Shown here one piece after another: positions 40,353 through 50,750 of a DNA stretch of 64,000 nt. Position 1 is the stretch's first letter; the number at the start of each line of letters is the position of its first letter. Origin of the DNA: Stercorarius parasiticus (lineage: Eukaryota > Chordata > Aves > Charadriiformes > Stercorariidae); assembly GCA_013396915.1 (NCBI GenBank), contig VWZL01000579.1, forward strand, positions 496,001 to 560,000. Direction: 5' to 3'. A model generated the notes under the pieces. That model saw nothing but the letters and a program-made list of their open reading frames with translations. It did no database searches and was not told the origin of the DNA. The translations under genes were made by a program, and so were the position numbers.

Positions 40353-40381
40353 ACAAATTACACTTTACAAGTGTAATTTGT
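40353..40381. repeat. Perfect hairpin, 13-bp arms with 3-base loop
   Basis: ACAAATTACACTT (40353-40365) and AAGTGTAATTTGT (40369-40381) are exact reverse complements around TAC. Pairing stops immediately outside. No runs of T follow that would suggest a terminator, and the stem is too short for a microRNA precursor on its own. Confidence 0.9.
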
Positions 40382-43325
40382 AAAGCCTGGCTTACAAACA
40401 ACATAAATTAGGTAAATCCTCCATAACTTGACGCATGCAACACTCACCCACTAGAGAGGGAACCTATGCTCTACTTTCTGTGTTGATAGAATTTATAGTC
40501 ACTGTGGCAGGGACTGGGACCTAGATCTTGCTTCTCCCTATTGTTATGCAATACTAATTAAGAGGAAGTTACCAGATTAATAAAGTGGCAGGGGCAGCAT
40601 GAAGAAATCACCTCCAAAAACAGTTTCAGGGTACTTTTACATAGCATTCACTGGGGAGGATGCTTCTAAGAAGTGGAGCTATGTGCTGATATTGTCTCTA
40701 CACACCAGATTTTCACAGTTACGTAGGAAGCTACTACTGAAAATTCTACATTTACTATCAGAACTACTGAGATCCAGACTCTCTGAAAATCTGCCTATAA
40801 TAATGGGACCTGATTACCTAAAATGCACTCGTAAATTCCTCTTGATTCCCACAGTTTCATAAAACATAAAGGCAGATACCTCTTGGTGGGGAAGAGACCT
40901 GAGCTGAATCCATTTGTTACAAATAGCTTGGGCATGTCATTCAGTTGCTAACCAGCTTTCGTACAGCATCTTCCCATGTACTCTGCACAAATCAAATAAA
41001 TAAGGACCATGCAGTGTTAGCTATGTTTTGAGTTCTAAAAAATAAAATATCAAAGCTGTACAGAATCAATTACTAGCATAGATTCAACTACAGACAAGCT
41101 GTATTTCCAATGGAAAGCAATATAATATGTTTTAAAACCTTAAATATTTATCTTATAACAGCTTTACATACAGAAGAGTATTCTGAGTATGGTTGATTTA
41201 CTGAAATATTTCCCATTATCAAGTTCCCATTACCAATTACTTCAGTCTCCCTTTTCACTGGTAAGGTATGCTACCTTTCCTAATCCTTCGGATTTGTAAG
41301 ATAACAGTCTTATTTGTACTACTGGTCCAGATGTTCCTCCAGGCGCTGGAATTCAATAAAGCAGACGGATTCAGAAAAAAATGGCTGCTGACTGAGGCCA
41401 TACTAAGTTTGCAATGTTAGAAAGAGCCCCAAGGGACACTGTTGGCAGCAGTGTGCAGGATAGGCATTCAAAGGTGCAAAATATATTACCATATCACTGG
41501 ATGACAGAGACAGGATACGCACACTGGCACCCAAACCATTCTGGATGTAAGATACTTCCAGTACTAGTGGGAATTGCGGACAGGGAGCTTGCTGGTTGGT
41601 GGAGCACCAGTGAGACTTGTGCATGTTTTGTCTCAGAACACCAGCATATCACATGTCCCATCACCTTCTGGAAAGTTTTGACTGACCAGCTGCCACAGCC
41701 ATGGCTCGGCCTTTGTCCTGCCGTTGTCCACCACTTCACTGTGGAGAGCTGTGCAAGAGTCAGGGGTAGGGGGCAGAGCTTTGGTCCCTCAGCAGTTCAG
41801 AGAAAGTCAGTCCTGCATTGTCTCAATCACTCCCAAACTCAGATAAGCCTTTCCTTTCATTTCCTTCTGCAAGAATGGAAAACCAAGCAGGTTCCTTGCA
41901 CCTTTGCCTCCCCACCCAGTGCCCTCACACACTGCTGAGCATGCTCATCAAATGCCTCTGCACTGTGTTTTGTGGAGTGACCCGCTCATTCACAGTGTAG
42001 ACTAAAGCTATAAATACACAATGCCATAAAAGACTGGTGTGTAGGCCTTTCTCCTGGAACGAAAACATTCTGAAGATAGTTTGGCTGCTAAAAGTTTAGC
42101 AATTTTATCTGCAACTCTAAGCAAACCACTGTTTGCTAAACCTACAGAACAGCAAGCTGGCGGTCCCTTGGAAGATACCAAGAATTACCCTTGATAAATG
42201 AGGAATGAAAAGCAGATGCAATTTTAAAAATAATTTTACCCAAGACATAAGTATGTAAAAAAATCAGCAATCTAAAAGCATCCAATAGATTTAATAGATA
42301 AGGCTGTGGTCTGCAGTAGGCAACACCTTGTAGCATTTTATAGTTTGCTTCTGGGCTTTCTGAAAGCACTGTGTATCAGGAGGATACATTTATATATCCC
42401 TGTCTAAAAGCTTCATGTAACATCTTTCTGCAGCTCTTTGGTAAGAAATTTGAAGAAAAAATATGGTGTCGTGATGGTGTGCAGGACTACTATAATAAGT
42501 TTAATATTTTGATATTATACCATCCTCCTTGTAAATCCATTCCATTATTCACCTTTGTGCTTTGAAACTGAACTTGTAGCAATCATATAACTCTGTGAGG
42601 TGCTGAATATCTCCAGTGAAATGTTTGGTATTGTGGCGGGCATGACTTGAGGTGTTCAGTAATTATCATGATCCAACTTCTCCCCTCCCTCCGCCATGCA
42701 GATCCGTATTTAGGATAATGGGTCACTAACTACAGGGATTTGTTTCTGGTATATAGCTACATTTTTGATCTTTTTAACAGAGGTATTTAAAGTATCCATC
42801 TTCTACCATACAATCTGAATGCCTGCCAGTAGTTCACTATGAAATCTGAGTAACATACAACTTCTGTTCTTTCCCCTGAAGTAAAAAGGCGTGCGTGTTA
42901 CAATGCCCTGCCAGAGGTCTTGGAGGACATCTCCAAGCCAGTGTGTGCTGCTGGAAGGCAGCTTGTTGGGCCATGAGACAAGTCAAAGCCAAAGCAGCCT
43001 GTCTTCCACTGAAACCGGAAGTAAGTGAGCTCTGTCACTGCAAGCAGACCCTGTGGATGTCTAGTTAGGAGCTTTGGAGTGTCCTCTAAGAAAGCTCCAT
43101 TCCGCCCTCCACAAAGTGAAACTCACAGTATCTGAGGGGTTGAACTGCAACCACCGTTGTCACCCCAGAACTTCAGTCAATTTTCCAGATACTGGGCTCT
43201 GGCCATTGTAGAGAAGCTGCAGACAGGCAGACAGGCCCCCCGCTGCCTTGCTGGGGTCGCTTGCCAAGCAGCGGATGAGCTAAATCTTCCGTAGCGTGGC
43301 TGAAACACAAACTAACTTATGGGGA
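40382..43325. other. Non-coding block leading to the CpG-rich patch
   Basis: Mostly AT-rich, with a weak MIR-like stretch at 40909-40975 and an unrecognised 174-codon open frame at 41414-41938. From about 42890 the base composition becomes richer in G+C and scattered CpGs appear (for example 42890-42896 and 43255-43305), leading into the octamer pair and CpG-rich patch. Confidence 0.5.
40909..40975 (+). mobile_element. Possible MIR-like SINE relic
   Basis: CTTGGGCATGTCATTCAGTT (40927-40946) resembles the conserved 'cttgggcaagtcacttaacc' segment of MIR elements, with a 'gagctgaatc' and 'gttacaaa' stretch to its left in the expected order. Only this segment is convincing, and divergence is high. 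Confidence 0.3.
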
Positions 43326-43400
43326 ATTTGCATTTCTTTCCCTTTCTCTCATGTTGCAGCAAAACTTGCCAAATTTATATGCAGGGATTTATATGCAAAT
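43326..43400. promoter_or_regulatory. Inverted pair of octamer (POU-type) motifs
   Basis: ATTTGCAT at 43326-43333 and ATGCAAAT at 43393-43400 are exact octamer motifs in opposite orientation, 59 bases apart. The second lies in a 14-bp-period duplication of ATTTATATGCA (43373-43383 and 43387-43397). Octamers bind Oct/POU factors in known enhancers and promoters. About six single octamers were found in the window, so each alone is expected by chance; the pair upstream of a CpG-rich patch is suggestive only. Confidence 0.3.
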
Positions 43401-43620
43401 AGCCCTGGTTGTTCTCTGGTTGCAGAGGAGAAGCAACAGGAGTAAGGGCTGCATAACTGGAGCTCATTGCCCCTTTTATCAAACACAGTTCAGGCATGCT
43501 GATGGTTAGATACACATCAGACTTTCAAACTGTGGTTTATATAGCTGCTAAAACTCACTAAAACAGCACACGCAAATTTCCTTCTCTTCTCTCAAATCAA
43601 GAGCCCCTGACAAGAATCAG

Positions 43621-43800
43621 TGTTAATCCTTGGTTGCGAGATGGTTTTTATCCCTCGCAGAGACGGTTTACACTGCAGCCCAGCACTCCCTAAGCCTCGG
43701 AGGCCTCTTATGTAACGCCGCCCTTTCACAGCGCGGGGTGTATTTCGCTTAGGCTTGCAGTGTGCATTGAAAACCCCGGCAGGCTGGGACCTACAGGAGA
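43621..43800. promoter_or_regulatory. Small CpG-rich patch, candidate promoter or enhancer
   Basis: Hand count over 180 bases gives 50 C, 50 G and 10 CpG, or 56% GC and an observed/expected CpG ratio near 0.72. This meets the usual composition thresholds for a CpG island but is shorter than the usual 200-base minimum. Most of the window is AT-rich and CpG-poor. No TATA box, initiator or downstream coding exon was identified. An alternative is a chance patch or a CpG-rich young repeat. Confidence 0.35.
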
Positions 43801-44824
43801 TATTGAAGAAAAGAAAAGAAGAAAGAAAAAAAAGGAAGATAGCTTTTCCTTCGGAAAAAAAAAAAAAGCTGTGTGCCAGGCAGGAAGACTTTCTGCATGA
43901 GGAGACAGAAGATGGTATGTTCCACGTTTCCAGACACATCTCTGCGACAACACCACGGTATCTACTTCATATAATAGAAAACACTCCCCCCTTGTTTATT
44001 TCCTATGGACCTATAACCACTGAAGACCCCCTAATTCAGCTATTCTGCCTTTTAGCACAATGAAAATACAGTATAGAATCAGAGCTGCTCAAGCCCTGAG
44101 CACAGTTACAAAATCTCCTAGAATTTGGAAAGCTTTATTTCTGTGGGTATGCCCAGAGCTACTGCCACAGTGAAGTAGCCTCTAGACCAAGTATAAATGA
44201 GCATGGGTGTATATGAAAATCCATTTGGTTTCTTGCTTCTAGAGCCATGCTCCACCAGCACCACTGTCTTGTTCCACCGGTCTGGAGACAGAACACACTT
44301 GTCACCTGAAAATGATTCCTGCATATTATTTTCCTTGTATTTTTGAACAGAGGCCACCATTGCTTACAGACTTGGAAAAGAAATTCCTAGAGCAGAAACC
44401 TCTCAGGATCATTGTTAGAGCCCATGCAAAGGTAGCGACTGCATGTTGCTAAATTAGGAGTAGCTATATTCACTTGTGCCAACAGCATAGATGGGGGGAG
44501 GGAATGGGGAGACTCTCCAGAGCAGCTGAGTTTGGACATAGCAGTGAATACTAAGCCTTCAGTGCTGACTCATTTTTTCCATTTTTAAAATAAAAACATT
44601 AGCAAAGATATTTTTAAGTGGTTACTGTGCTTTTCTGCTGCAAGCAAAGTCTTTTCATAAGTTTTAACTATCCTCACCCCCCTCAGCAGTAACATACTTT
44701 AGTAATCACTCCTCTTTTATTAAATCCTTTTAGCCATAAAGCCCAAGATAGTTTTAAATGGAGCAGTCTTTAGTCCATAACTTATTGGTTTCTAAGGGAA
44801 AACTATTGTCCAGAGAAAGCGTAG

Positions 44825-44990
44825 GAGCCTGGGAGCCAGGATCCCTTGGCTCTACCCTTCATGTTTCTGCTGACATGCGGTATTATGGAAAAACGAAACA
44901 GAGTCCTGGTTGCGCAATTAGGGCCTGAGCTGTACAAGCAGATTTCTGTGCTCATTGAAGTTGACAGAGGCTCAGAAGTTCAGCCATACA
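44825..44990 (+). repeat. Possible ancient dispersed repeat
   Basis: GGAGCCTGGGAGCCAGGATC and the following 'ccttggctctaccc' recall the start of an old amniote SINE. GGGCCTGAGCTGTACAAGCA, followed by TGCTCATTGAAGTTGACAG, recalls a common sauropsid dispersed-repeat wording. These are resemblances from memory only; I cannot name the family with certainty. Confidence 0.25.
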
Positions 44991-45626
44991 GATCAAGATT
45001 CTTCAAACGTAGCAGGTTTACTTATGCTACATACCCCACTTTCTAGAATCAGTATCAGCAGCGGTTGCAAAAATCTCGAGTCAAATCACATTTTAAATTC
45101 ACTCTAGGAAAAAGAAAAAAAGTACTCAAGCACTTCCAGAAGGACTAGGATATGACAGGATAACACCATCAGACTTGGGCTGGTGAGTTGTGGAGTACTC
45201 TCCAGCTAAACTTAAAGGATTTCAGCAGCAGTACTCAGAAACTCACAGGTCAAGACCTCAGCAAACACAGCAAACCTGAAGATTAAGCAGCAGTGAACTG
45301 CATCTGTGATTTGCAGTCTCAGACAAAGCGGAACCTAGAGAATGCAAAAGAGTTGAGTGGCATCTTTTCTGACATTTGGGGCAAAGAGCAATTTTTCACA
45401 TGCTCCACCACTCACAAGTGGTGCTTAATTAGGCAGCTAAAGACGGCTCGGCTTTTGGAAAGTGTTCAGTACCCAAAAGGTTACAGCCAGACGCTTAGGG
45501 TCGGTCCTTTTCAAAAGGTACACTAGAAGATTTTGAAAGTTTGTCACATATCCTAGGATAAAAGTGGCAGCAAAATTCTCTTGAAACTTGCCTTTGAGTT
45601 ATGTGGTCGCAGGCTCAGAATTAGCA

Positions 45627-45665
45627 TTTTGAAAATAACTTTTGAAAATAACCCTTGAAAATAAC
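45627..45665. repeat. 13-bp unit repeated three times in tandem
   Basis: TTTTGAAAATAAC at 45627-45639 and 45640-45652 is followed by CCTTGAAAATAAC at 45653-45665. The first two units are identical and the third has two T-to-C differences. This is a small minisatellite. Confidence 0.95.
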
Positions 45666-46837
45666 TGCAAGTACAAAGCAACAGCCTTAAAAACAGAAAT
45701 ATGGGAAAAAAAAAAAAAAGGTCCTATTTAAAGTTTAACTTAGGAAGTCCCCACTTGGAAATCCCCATGGTTTTATGTTCCGTGATAACAATTTTGGTAA
45801 AATTCTCTTCCATGTACTTTTTGATTAGACAGTATCAAGAAGGCTTACAGATTAGAACAAATATTTCTCCTGTAGTCTTGAAATTACCAGCACTATCCAG
45901 CTGATTTTGAGATTTCTCTTGCTCTCTCTTTTCCCCTCTTCACTTGTGTATTTGTCTCTGTATTCTTCAGCATCATATTTTTTGGTAATTTGAGAAATTC
46001 TCAGCTATTGTTTTAAATAATATCTATTTCATGGAGGGGAAGTCTATTTTTCCTATTCCTCTCTTCCCTTCCACCCCCCACCCCTCCAATTGTGCATTCC
46101 TCTGCACAAACAGATCCTGGAGTTTATTGCACGGCAGTCTGTCTCTCTCTATTTCCCCCACAGTTCCCACAAGAATATTGTATTCCTGTTTCCCATCCTG
46201 TCCCAGACTGTCTCTGTGGTTGCCATGTACTGTTTAACAGTTGCCACATTCCACCTAAAAAAGTGGAAGAATTTCTCAAAACACCCAGCAAGTGATTTCA
46301 GTTTGCTCAATACTTCCAGACTTTCCTTCCCATGTGACTGGTTTACAAATACATTAAATGTAGTTTCGTGGTCCTTAGAATGATCAAGGTGCAGAAAATG
46401 TATAGTTTCTTAAACTCACTCACCCATTATGTGGCTAAAGGCTCAAGTTCCCCCTGGGTGTAATCTGGCAGAAATTCAGGCACAGAATGTAAAAATGAAA
46501 AAAAAAATACAGATTTAGGATTAGTTTCTGTCAGGAGAGAAAAGAAAGGGTTAAAAAAAATTTGAGAGTGCATAAATTCAGGCTCATGAAAACTGCACTT
46601 CCCCGAAGGATTTAACTCTGTCCCAGCATTCTAGATTTCCACCCCTGAAGTAAACACAGAACAACATCTAGGACTCGGTTCCCAGAAAAATGGTGCATCC
46701 CCTCTCCAAAGCTCACATCTACTCAGCTTCATAGCTGTAAGATCAGCTCACCTAGTCAAAGGGTGCATAGAAAAGCACGATGCTCCTCTCTGCTTTCAGC
46801 ATGCCAGAGAGCCTAAGAATAACACTGAAGGCTGTAT

Positions 46838-46925
46838 CCTCAGCTGCTAGGTCCTGAGTGGGGCAGCTCCATTGACTTGGGAAGAGCTGTGCCAAACTAG
46901 CTGAGGATTGGGGCCCAAGCATGCA
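46838..46925. repeat. Possible ancient dispersed repeat fragment
   Basis: CAGCTCCATTGACTTGGGAA, followed about 15 bases later by AGCTGAGGATTGGGGCCC, resembles a widespread reptile/bird dispersed sequence of the form 'attgacttcaatggagctg...agctgaggatctggccc'. The family name is not certain and the match is short. Confidence 0.25.
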
Positions 46926-47255
46926 CAGGAAATGAGGCTGTATAGGCAGAGCAGACAGAAAATCACTTCATTCCTGGCACATCAGTGGATGAGTGCCCTG
47001 TAGATGGGAGGGAGAAAGGGAGAGGTTTCCCCTCCATCTCTCTGCTTTTATAAAGCTGTCCCTAGCCCCTTTGAGAGATGCTGTCTTCACAGTGTTTTCA
47101 GGAAACTCAGACCTTTTGTCTGACAGCTGCAGAAGCAGAGAGTCCAAAGGATTGGGTTTTTTTCCTCTCTCTGTACTGATCCAGCAACAGTAATGGCATG
47201 GCAGACACAGCTGTCTTACTTGGGTTCAAAGCCAGTATCTTTTCCTTTTTTCCAA

Positions 47256-47268
47256 ACACACACACACA
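47256..47268. repeat. Short (AC)n microsatellite
   Basis: Six AC units plus a final A. Too short to be strongly polymorphic. Confidence 0.9.
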
Positions 47269-48530
47269 TACTCAATGTATCTTTTGATAACAGAGAGGCT
47301 GACATCATCTCCTACCCAGTTGTATTTCCCCCTCTGTTTCAAGACCATAGAGGTGCAAAACAAATACACTATGTGAACCACTGCTGAGAAGGGGGAAGTG
47401 AGGGTTCAGATATACCCCAAGTTGCCAAATACCTTTTCGATCTTAAACTTTTGAATTCACAGTAGTCACTATTTGGAGAATTTGCTTAGCATGTGTGTGA
47501 TAAATGTGATAAACCCACATTTTCTTTTTACACACTGAAAATTACAAGTAATGTTATTGCTATGAAGCTTTGACGAGTCCTTGCAGAAAAAAATGCATTT
47601 GTGAGACAAATTATCTGAGCCTCTGTTTTATGATTAATACTTCATATTAATACATATTAATGCACATACATGTGCGTACTTCAACTGCACACCACTATAT
47701 GTGAGATGAAGAAAGGGCAAGAGAAGCTTGTCTGCAGCATGAGCATGCATACATTTTAAGAAATAAATCCCTATTGTGTGATTATATTTCTTTAGACTTT
47801 CTATTTACTAAAAAACTTTTAATTGTATCTCTGTTTTCTACTAAAAATCATATCTGCTTGCTGATCATAAAAGCGCCTCCTAAACAAAAATGTGGGTAAT
47901 TTCCATCCTGGACTCAGGGCAGTTCAAGTAAATTTTCCCTCCTGGAAAACAAAACAAAATTCTCACTTACCAAGAAATCTCTTAACCCACAACATTGTGT
48001 ATTCTATGCTCCACACAAATTCCACGGCTTTTCCAACTGAAGATAGCTTTTAGCAAGAGCAGGAAGAACGTGAAAGGAAATACCAAGACTGGATCACGCC
48101 CTCCAAGTGCGTTACACTTTGTGCAAGGTGAATCTAAAACAATCCTAGATCCAATCAGTGGCACCTTGTTATTATACTCTACTCAGTATACAGTCACTAG
48201 AAAAGAGGAATGTGTATCATGAATTTTTGACTGAATTGTTTGCAAAGTGGGAAAGATAGAAAGGCAAGTTCCTTATGGGGAATGCAGGCAGGGCAACAGC
48301 AGCAGTCCTAAAGCTCTAGAAAGATCAAGTATTTGTCCCCTAGAGCTGTTTTAGCAAGAGACAGCTTTTATTCCTCATTATGTGGCAGTGGAATGAAATC
48401 TGAAATTTTAACTTGGGGCCACGCTGCATGGAAATGCTCCCTATAATTGCAAGCCCAGAGTCTTGTTCTGATGGGATCTTATGGTGCAATTTTTTATTAC
48501 AAAGTTTTGTTTTGTAGCTCTTCGACTTTT

Positions 48531-48545
48531 TTGTTGTTGTTGTTG
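48531..48545. repeat. (TTG)5 microsatellite
   Basis: Five uninterrupted TTG units seen directly. Confidence 0.9.
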
Positions 48546-48649
48546 ACTTTGCTGTCTTTAAATGAAGACAGTACTACCTGGCTTTGTAAAAGCACTTTGA
48601 CATCACAAAGTATTGTATGAACACAGGCATAATTTTAGACATTAAGTGA

Positions 48650-48725
48650 CAAGCTAGAGATGAAACGACCTCTTAAAACCATCTAATCTACCTCCTTTCC
48701 CTGCCTTAAAGCTTGGCTCCTTTCA
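48650..48725 (-). mobile_element. Possible highly diverged CR1 3' relic
   Basis: The order 'gagatgaaacgacc ... accatctaatctacctcc ... ccctgcc' resembles the reverse complement of an old CR1 3' end ('..gaccat..catctagtctgacctcctg..'). It lacks the terminal 'atagaat' repeats and is heavily diverged. It may be coincidence. Confidence 0.3.
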
Positions 48726-49237
48726 GTAAGTTTTTCTGCTGCGTTGTGCACACACTCTCACAACTCCATAAACAGAGCTCCTCTTACATGAGACTTTCTT
48801 ATTCCCATTCTTATGAAGCTGAACATACTTGATTTTAGAAGCTTGACCTGCCCTGCTGGAGAGAGGGTCACATAATAATTGGTAATGCCAGGCCAGGTAA
48901 GAAAAAAATCCAAAGAATCACAGGAGAACACCAAATTACACTGAAAAACTGCTTAGCTGAGAAAGGGATGGAAAAGTCCATGCTCTTTACACCTTTTGTA
49001 TGCTACACTGAGTAATGCTTCTTTCTGCTTGGAATTTTTAGCCTTTAAAAATGTTTTTTGAGCTGCTACATTGTGTCTCAGCTGGTCTTTCTCTTTTACC
49101 CTATCTTGATATTTGTAATACCCATGTTATTCCTGTAAGGGTTCCCTTGAGGTTGACTACACCTTCTGTTCATATAAGGCCCAGAATGGAACACAATATC
49201 CACCGTAAACTGCTTGGGTTTAGTTCCACTTAAAAAC

Positions 49238-49257
49238 GTTTGTTTGTTTGTTTGTTT
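49238..49257. repeat. (GTTT)5 microsatellite
   Basis: Five uninterrupted GTTT units, followed by a G-run and T-rich sequence. Confidence 0.95.
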
Positions 49258-49966
49258 GGGGGTTTTATTTTTATTTTAAAATGTGATTCTAGTTATTTCA
49301 GTATGTTTCTCCCAACTATAGTGGTTTAACCAAATGAATGCTTCCAGTCTGAAGTCAATAGCTATATCTTTTTCATGGGGAGACTGGGCAGTTCAGCTTA
49401 TTCTGTCTGAAGGACTGTAGCCTCCCTGGTTAAAAAGACTACTCACAGCCAAACATTTTGATTTCAGATGACATCTGACTGCTGGGGAAGTAACTGTGAC
49501 ACAGTCAATTCACTATGTGGGTGGAGCAGATGGGCTATGGTGGGCATTAGAGGTTGAAAACTGCTAGTGCAACAAATAGATTTGATAATTAATAGGCATG
49601 CCACAGAAAATATTGAAACAGATGAAAGGAGAATTAATATATGCTATACCGAAATCACACTGGGGCGTTTCCCTAGGATGAAAGCTTCCTCTAAATATGC
49701 TAATGCTTTTTTTTCCATTTTTCCCTGCAACAGCAGAACTGTTTCACATCTTGTAGAATAACCTTTCTCCTGAGTTTCACCCCATCCCATATGTCAGTCT
49801 GATCTGACAGAAGAGTACATAGCACACAATCAAAGTTTAAGATATATGGAGAAAATAATCAGGAGTGAAAAGTGGTTATACATTGCTCTGCTTTCTGTGT
49901 CTTTCTTCCCTGTTCTCCTCTTCATATGAAATGTCTGTAGAGTTCTTGTGAGAAGATGGGGGTTAT

Positions 49967-49990
49967 ATTATGATTAAACTTAATCATAAT
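49967..49990. repeat. Perfect AT-rich hairpin, 11-bp arms
   Basis: ATTATGATTAA (49967-49977) and TTAATCATAAT (49980-49990) are exact reverse complements around AC. The sequence includes paired TGATTAA/TTAATCA half-sites of homeodomain type. Confidence 0.85.
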
Positions 49991-50724
49991 TACTGGATTT
50001 TCAGCCCCCAAAAATCACAGTGTTCATAAAATGCAGTCACAGGTCCAACCCAGACTGCTCGTTGTGGCACTAAAACAAGCAAGTTAAAAGGGATAAAATA
50101 TATGTTAATGCACATGAGGTCTCGCTATTGCTTTGTACAGTGAAGGAATTTCCTACATGTGAAGGCAAATGTCAGCTGCTCCAAATGTGCTGCCAAGCTT
50201 TGGACACAGCAATAGATAGCACTACGACACTACGACAGGCCTTTCTTTTTTAGACCAGAAAAATGTGTTGTGTGTATGGGTATATATATTAAATATAGAA
50301 ATGCAGATATCAGAACGGTCACATCAATTTCTATCACAGGCTACTAAGGCATGGATAAACAGGCACACAGTTTCTTAAAAGCACATGACATAGTTACTAA
50401 AATCTCAGTGACTGCTCTTATTTTTCAACATCAAAAATAGATTCATATATTTTTAATATCTATATTGATTTGACTGACAGTAACTGACTCTGAATTACTA
50501 CATCTATATTTAGAAATCTCTGTACACAAAGTTTACTGCACCAAGAGTCATTCAGCTATTCACACATTGCTTCCAGAAGTGATGGGCTGTACCAAGTGCT
50601 AGGATTCCTCATATAAAGTCACCGCTGAAGTTTTTCATTGTGCTTCTCATTGCCCTTAATAAGCAAAACTCAGAACCCAAGATCCTTCTGATATTTGGGG
50701 AAGAAGAAATGAATACATATGCAG

Positions 50725-50750
50725 ACTACATACATACATATGCATACATA
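50725..50750. repeat. ATAC-type short tandem repeat
   Basis: ACTACATACATACATATGCA and the following TACATA form imperfect 4-base repeats. Confidence 0.85.

Larger units (their letters stand above)
43801..48649. other. AT-rich non-coding block
   Basis: It starts with a purine-rich tract (about 43806-43840, and A13 near 43855-43867). It contains a 13-bp triplication at 45627-45665, an A14 run at 45706-45719, an (AC)6 run at 47256-47268 and a (TTG)5 run at 48531-48545. Two stretches, 44825-44990 and 46838-46925, have the flavour of ancient dispersed amniote repeats. No gene was recognised. Confidence 0.5.

Noticed and set aside
47256..50750. Short AC, TTG, GTTT and ATAC repeats as a CRISPR-like or structured array
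   Set aside because: They are simple microsatellites of different units, without spacers, in a vertebrate genome.
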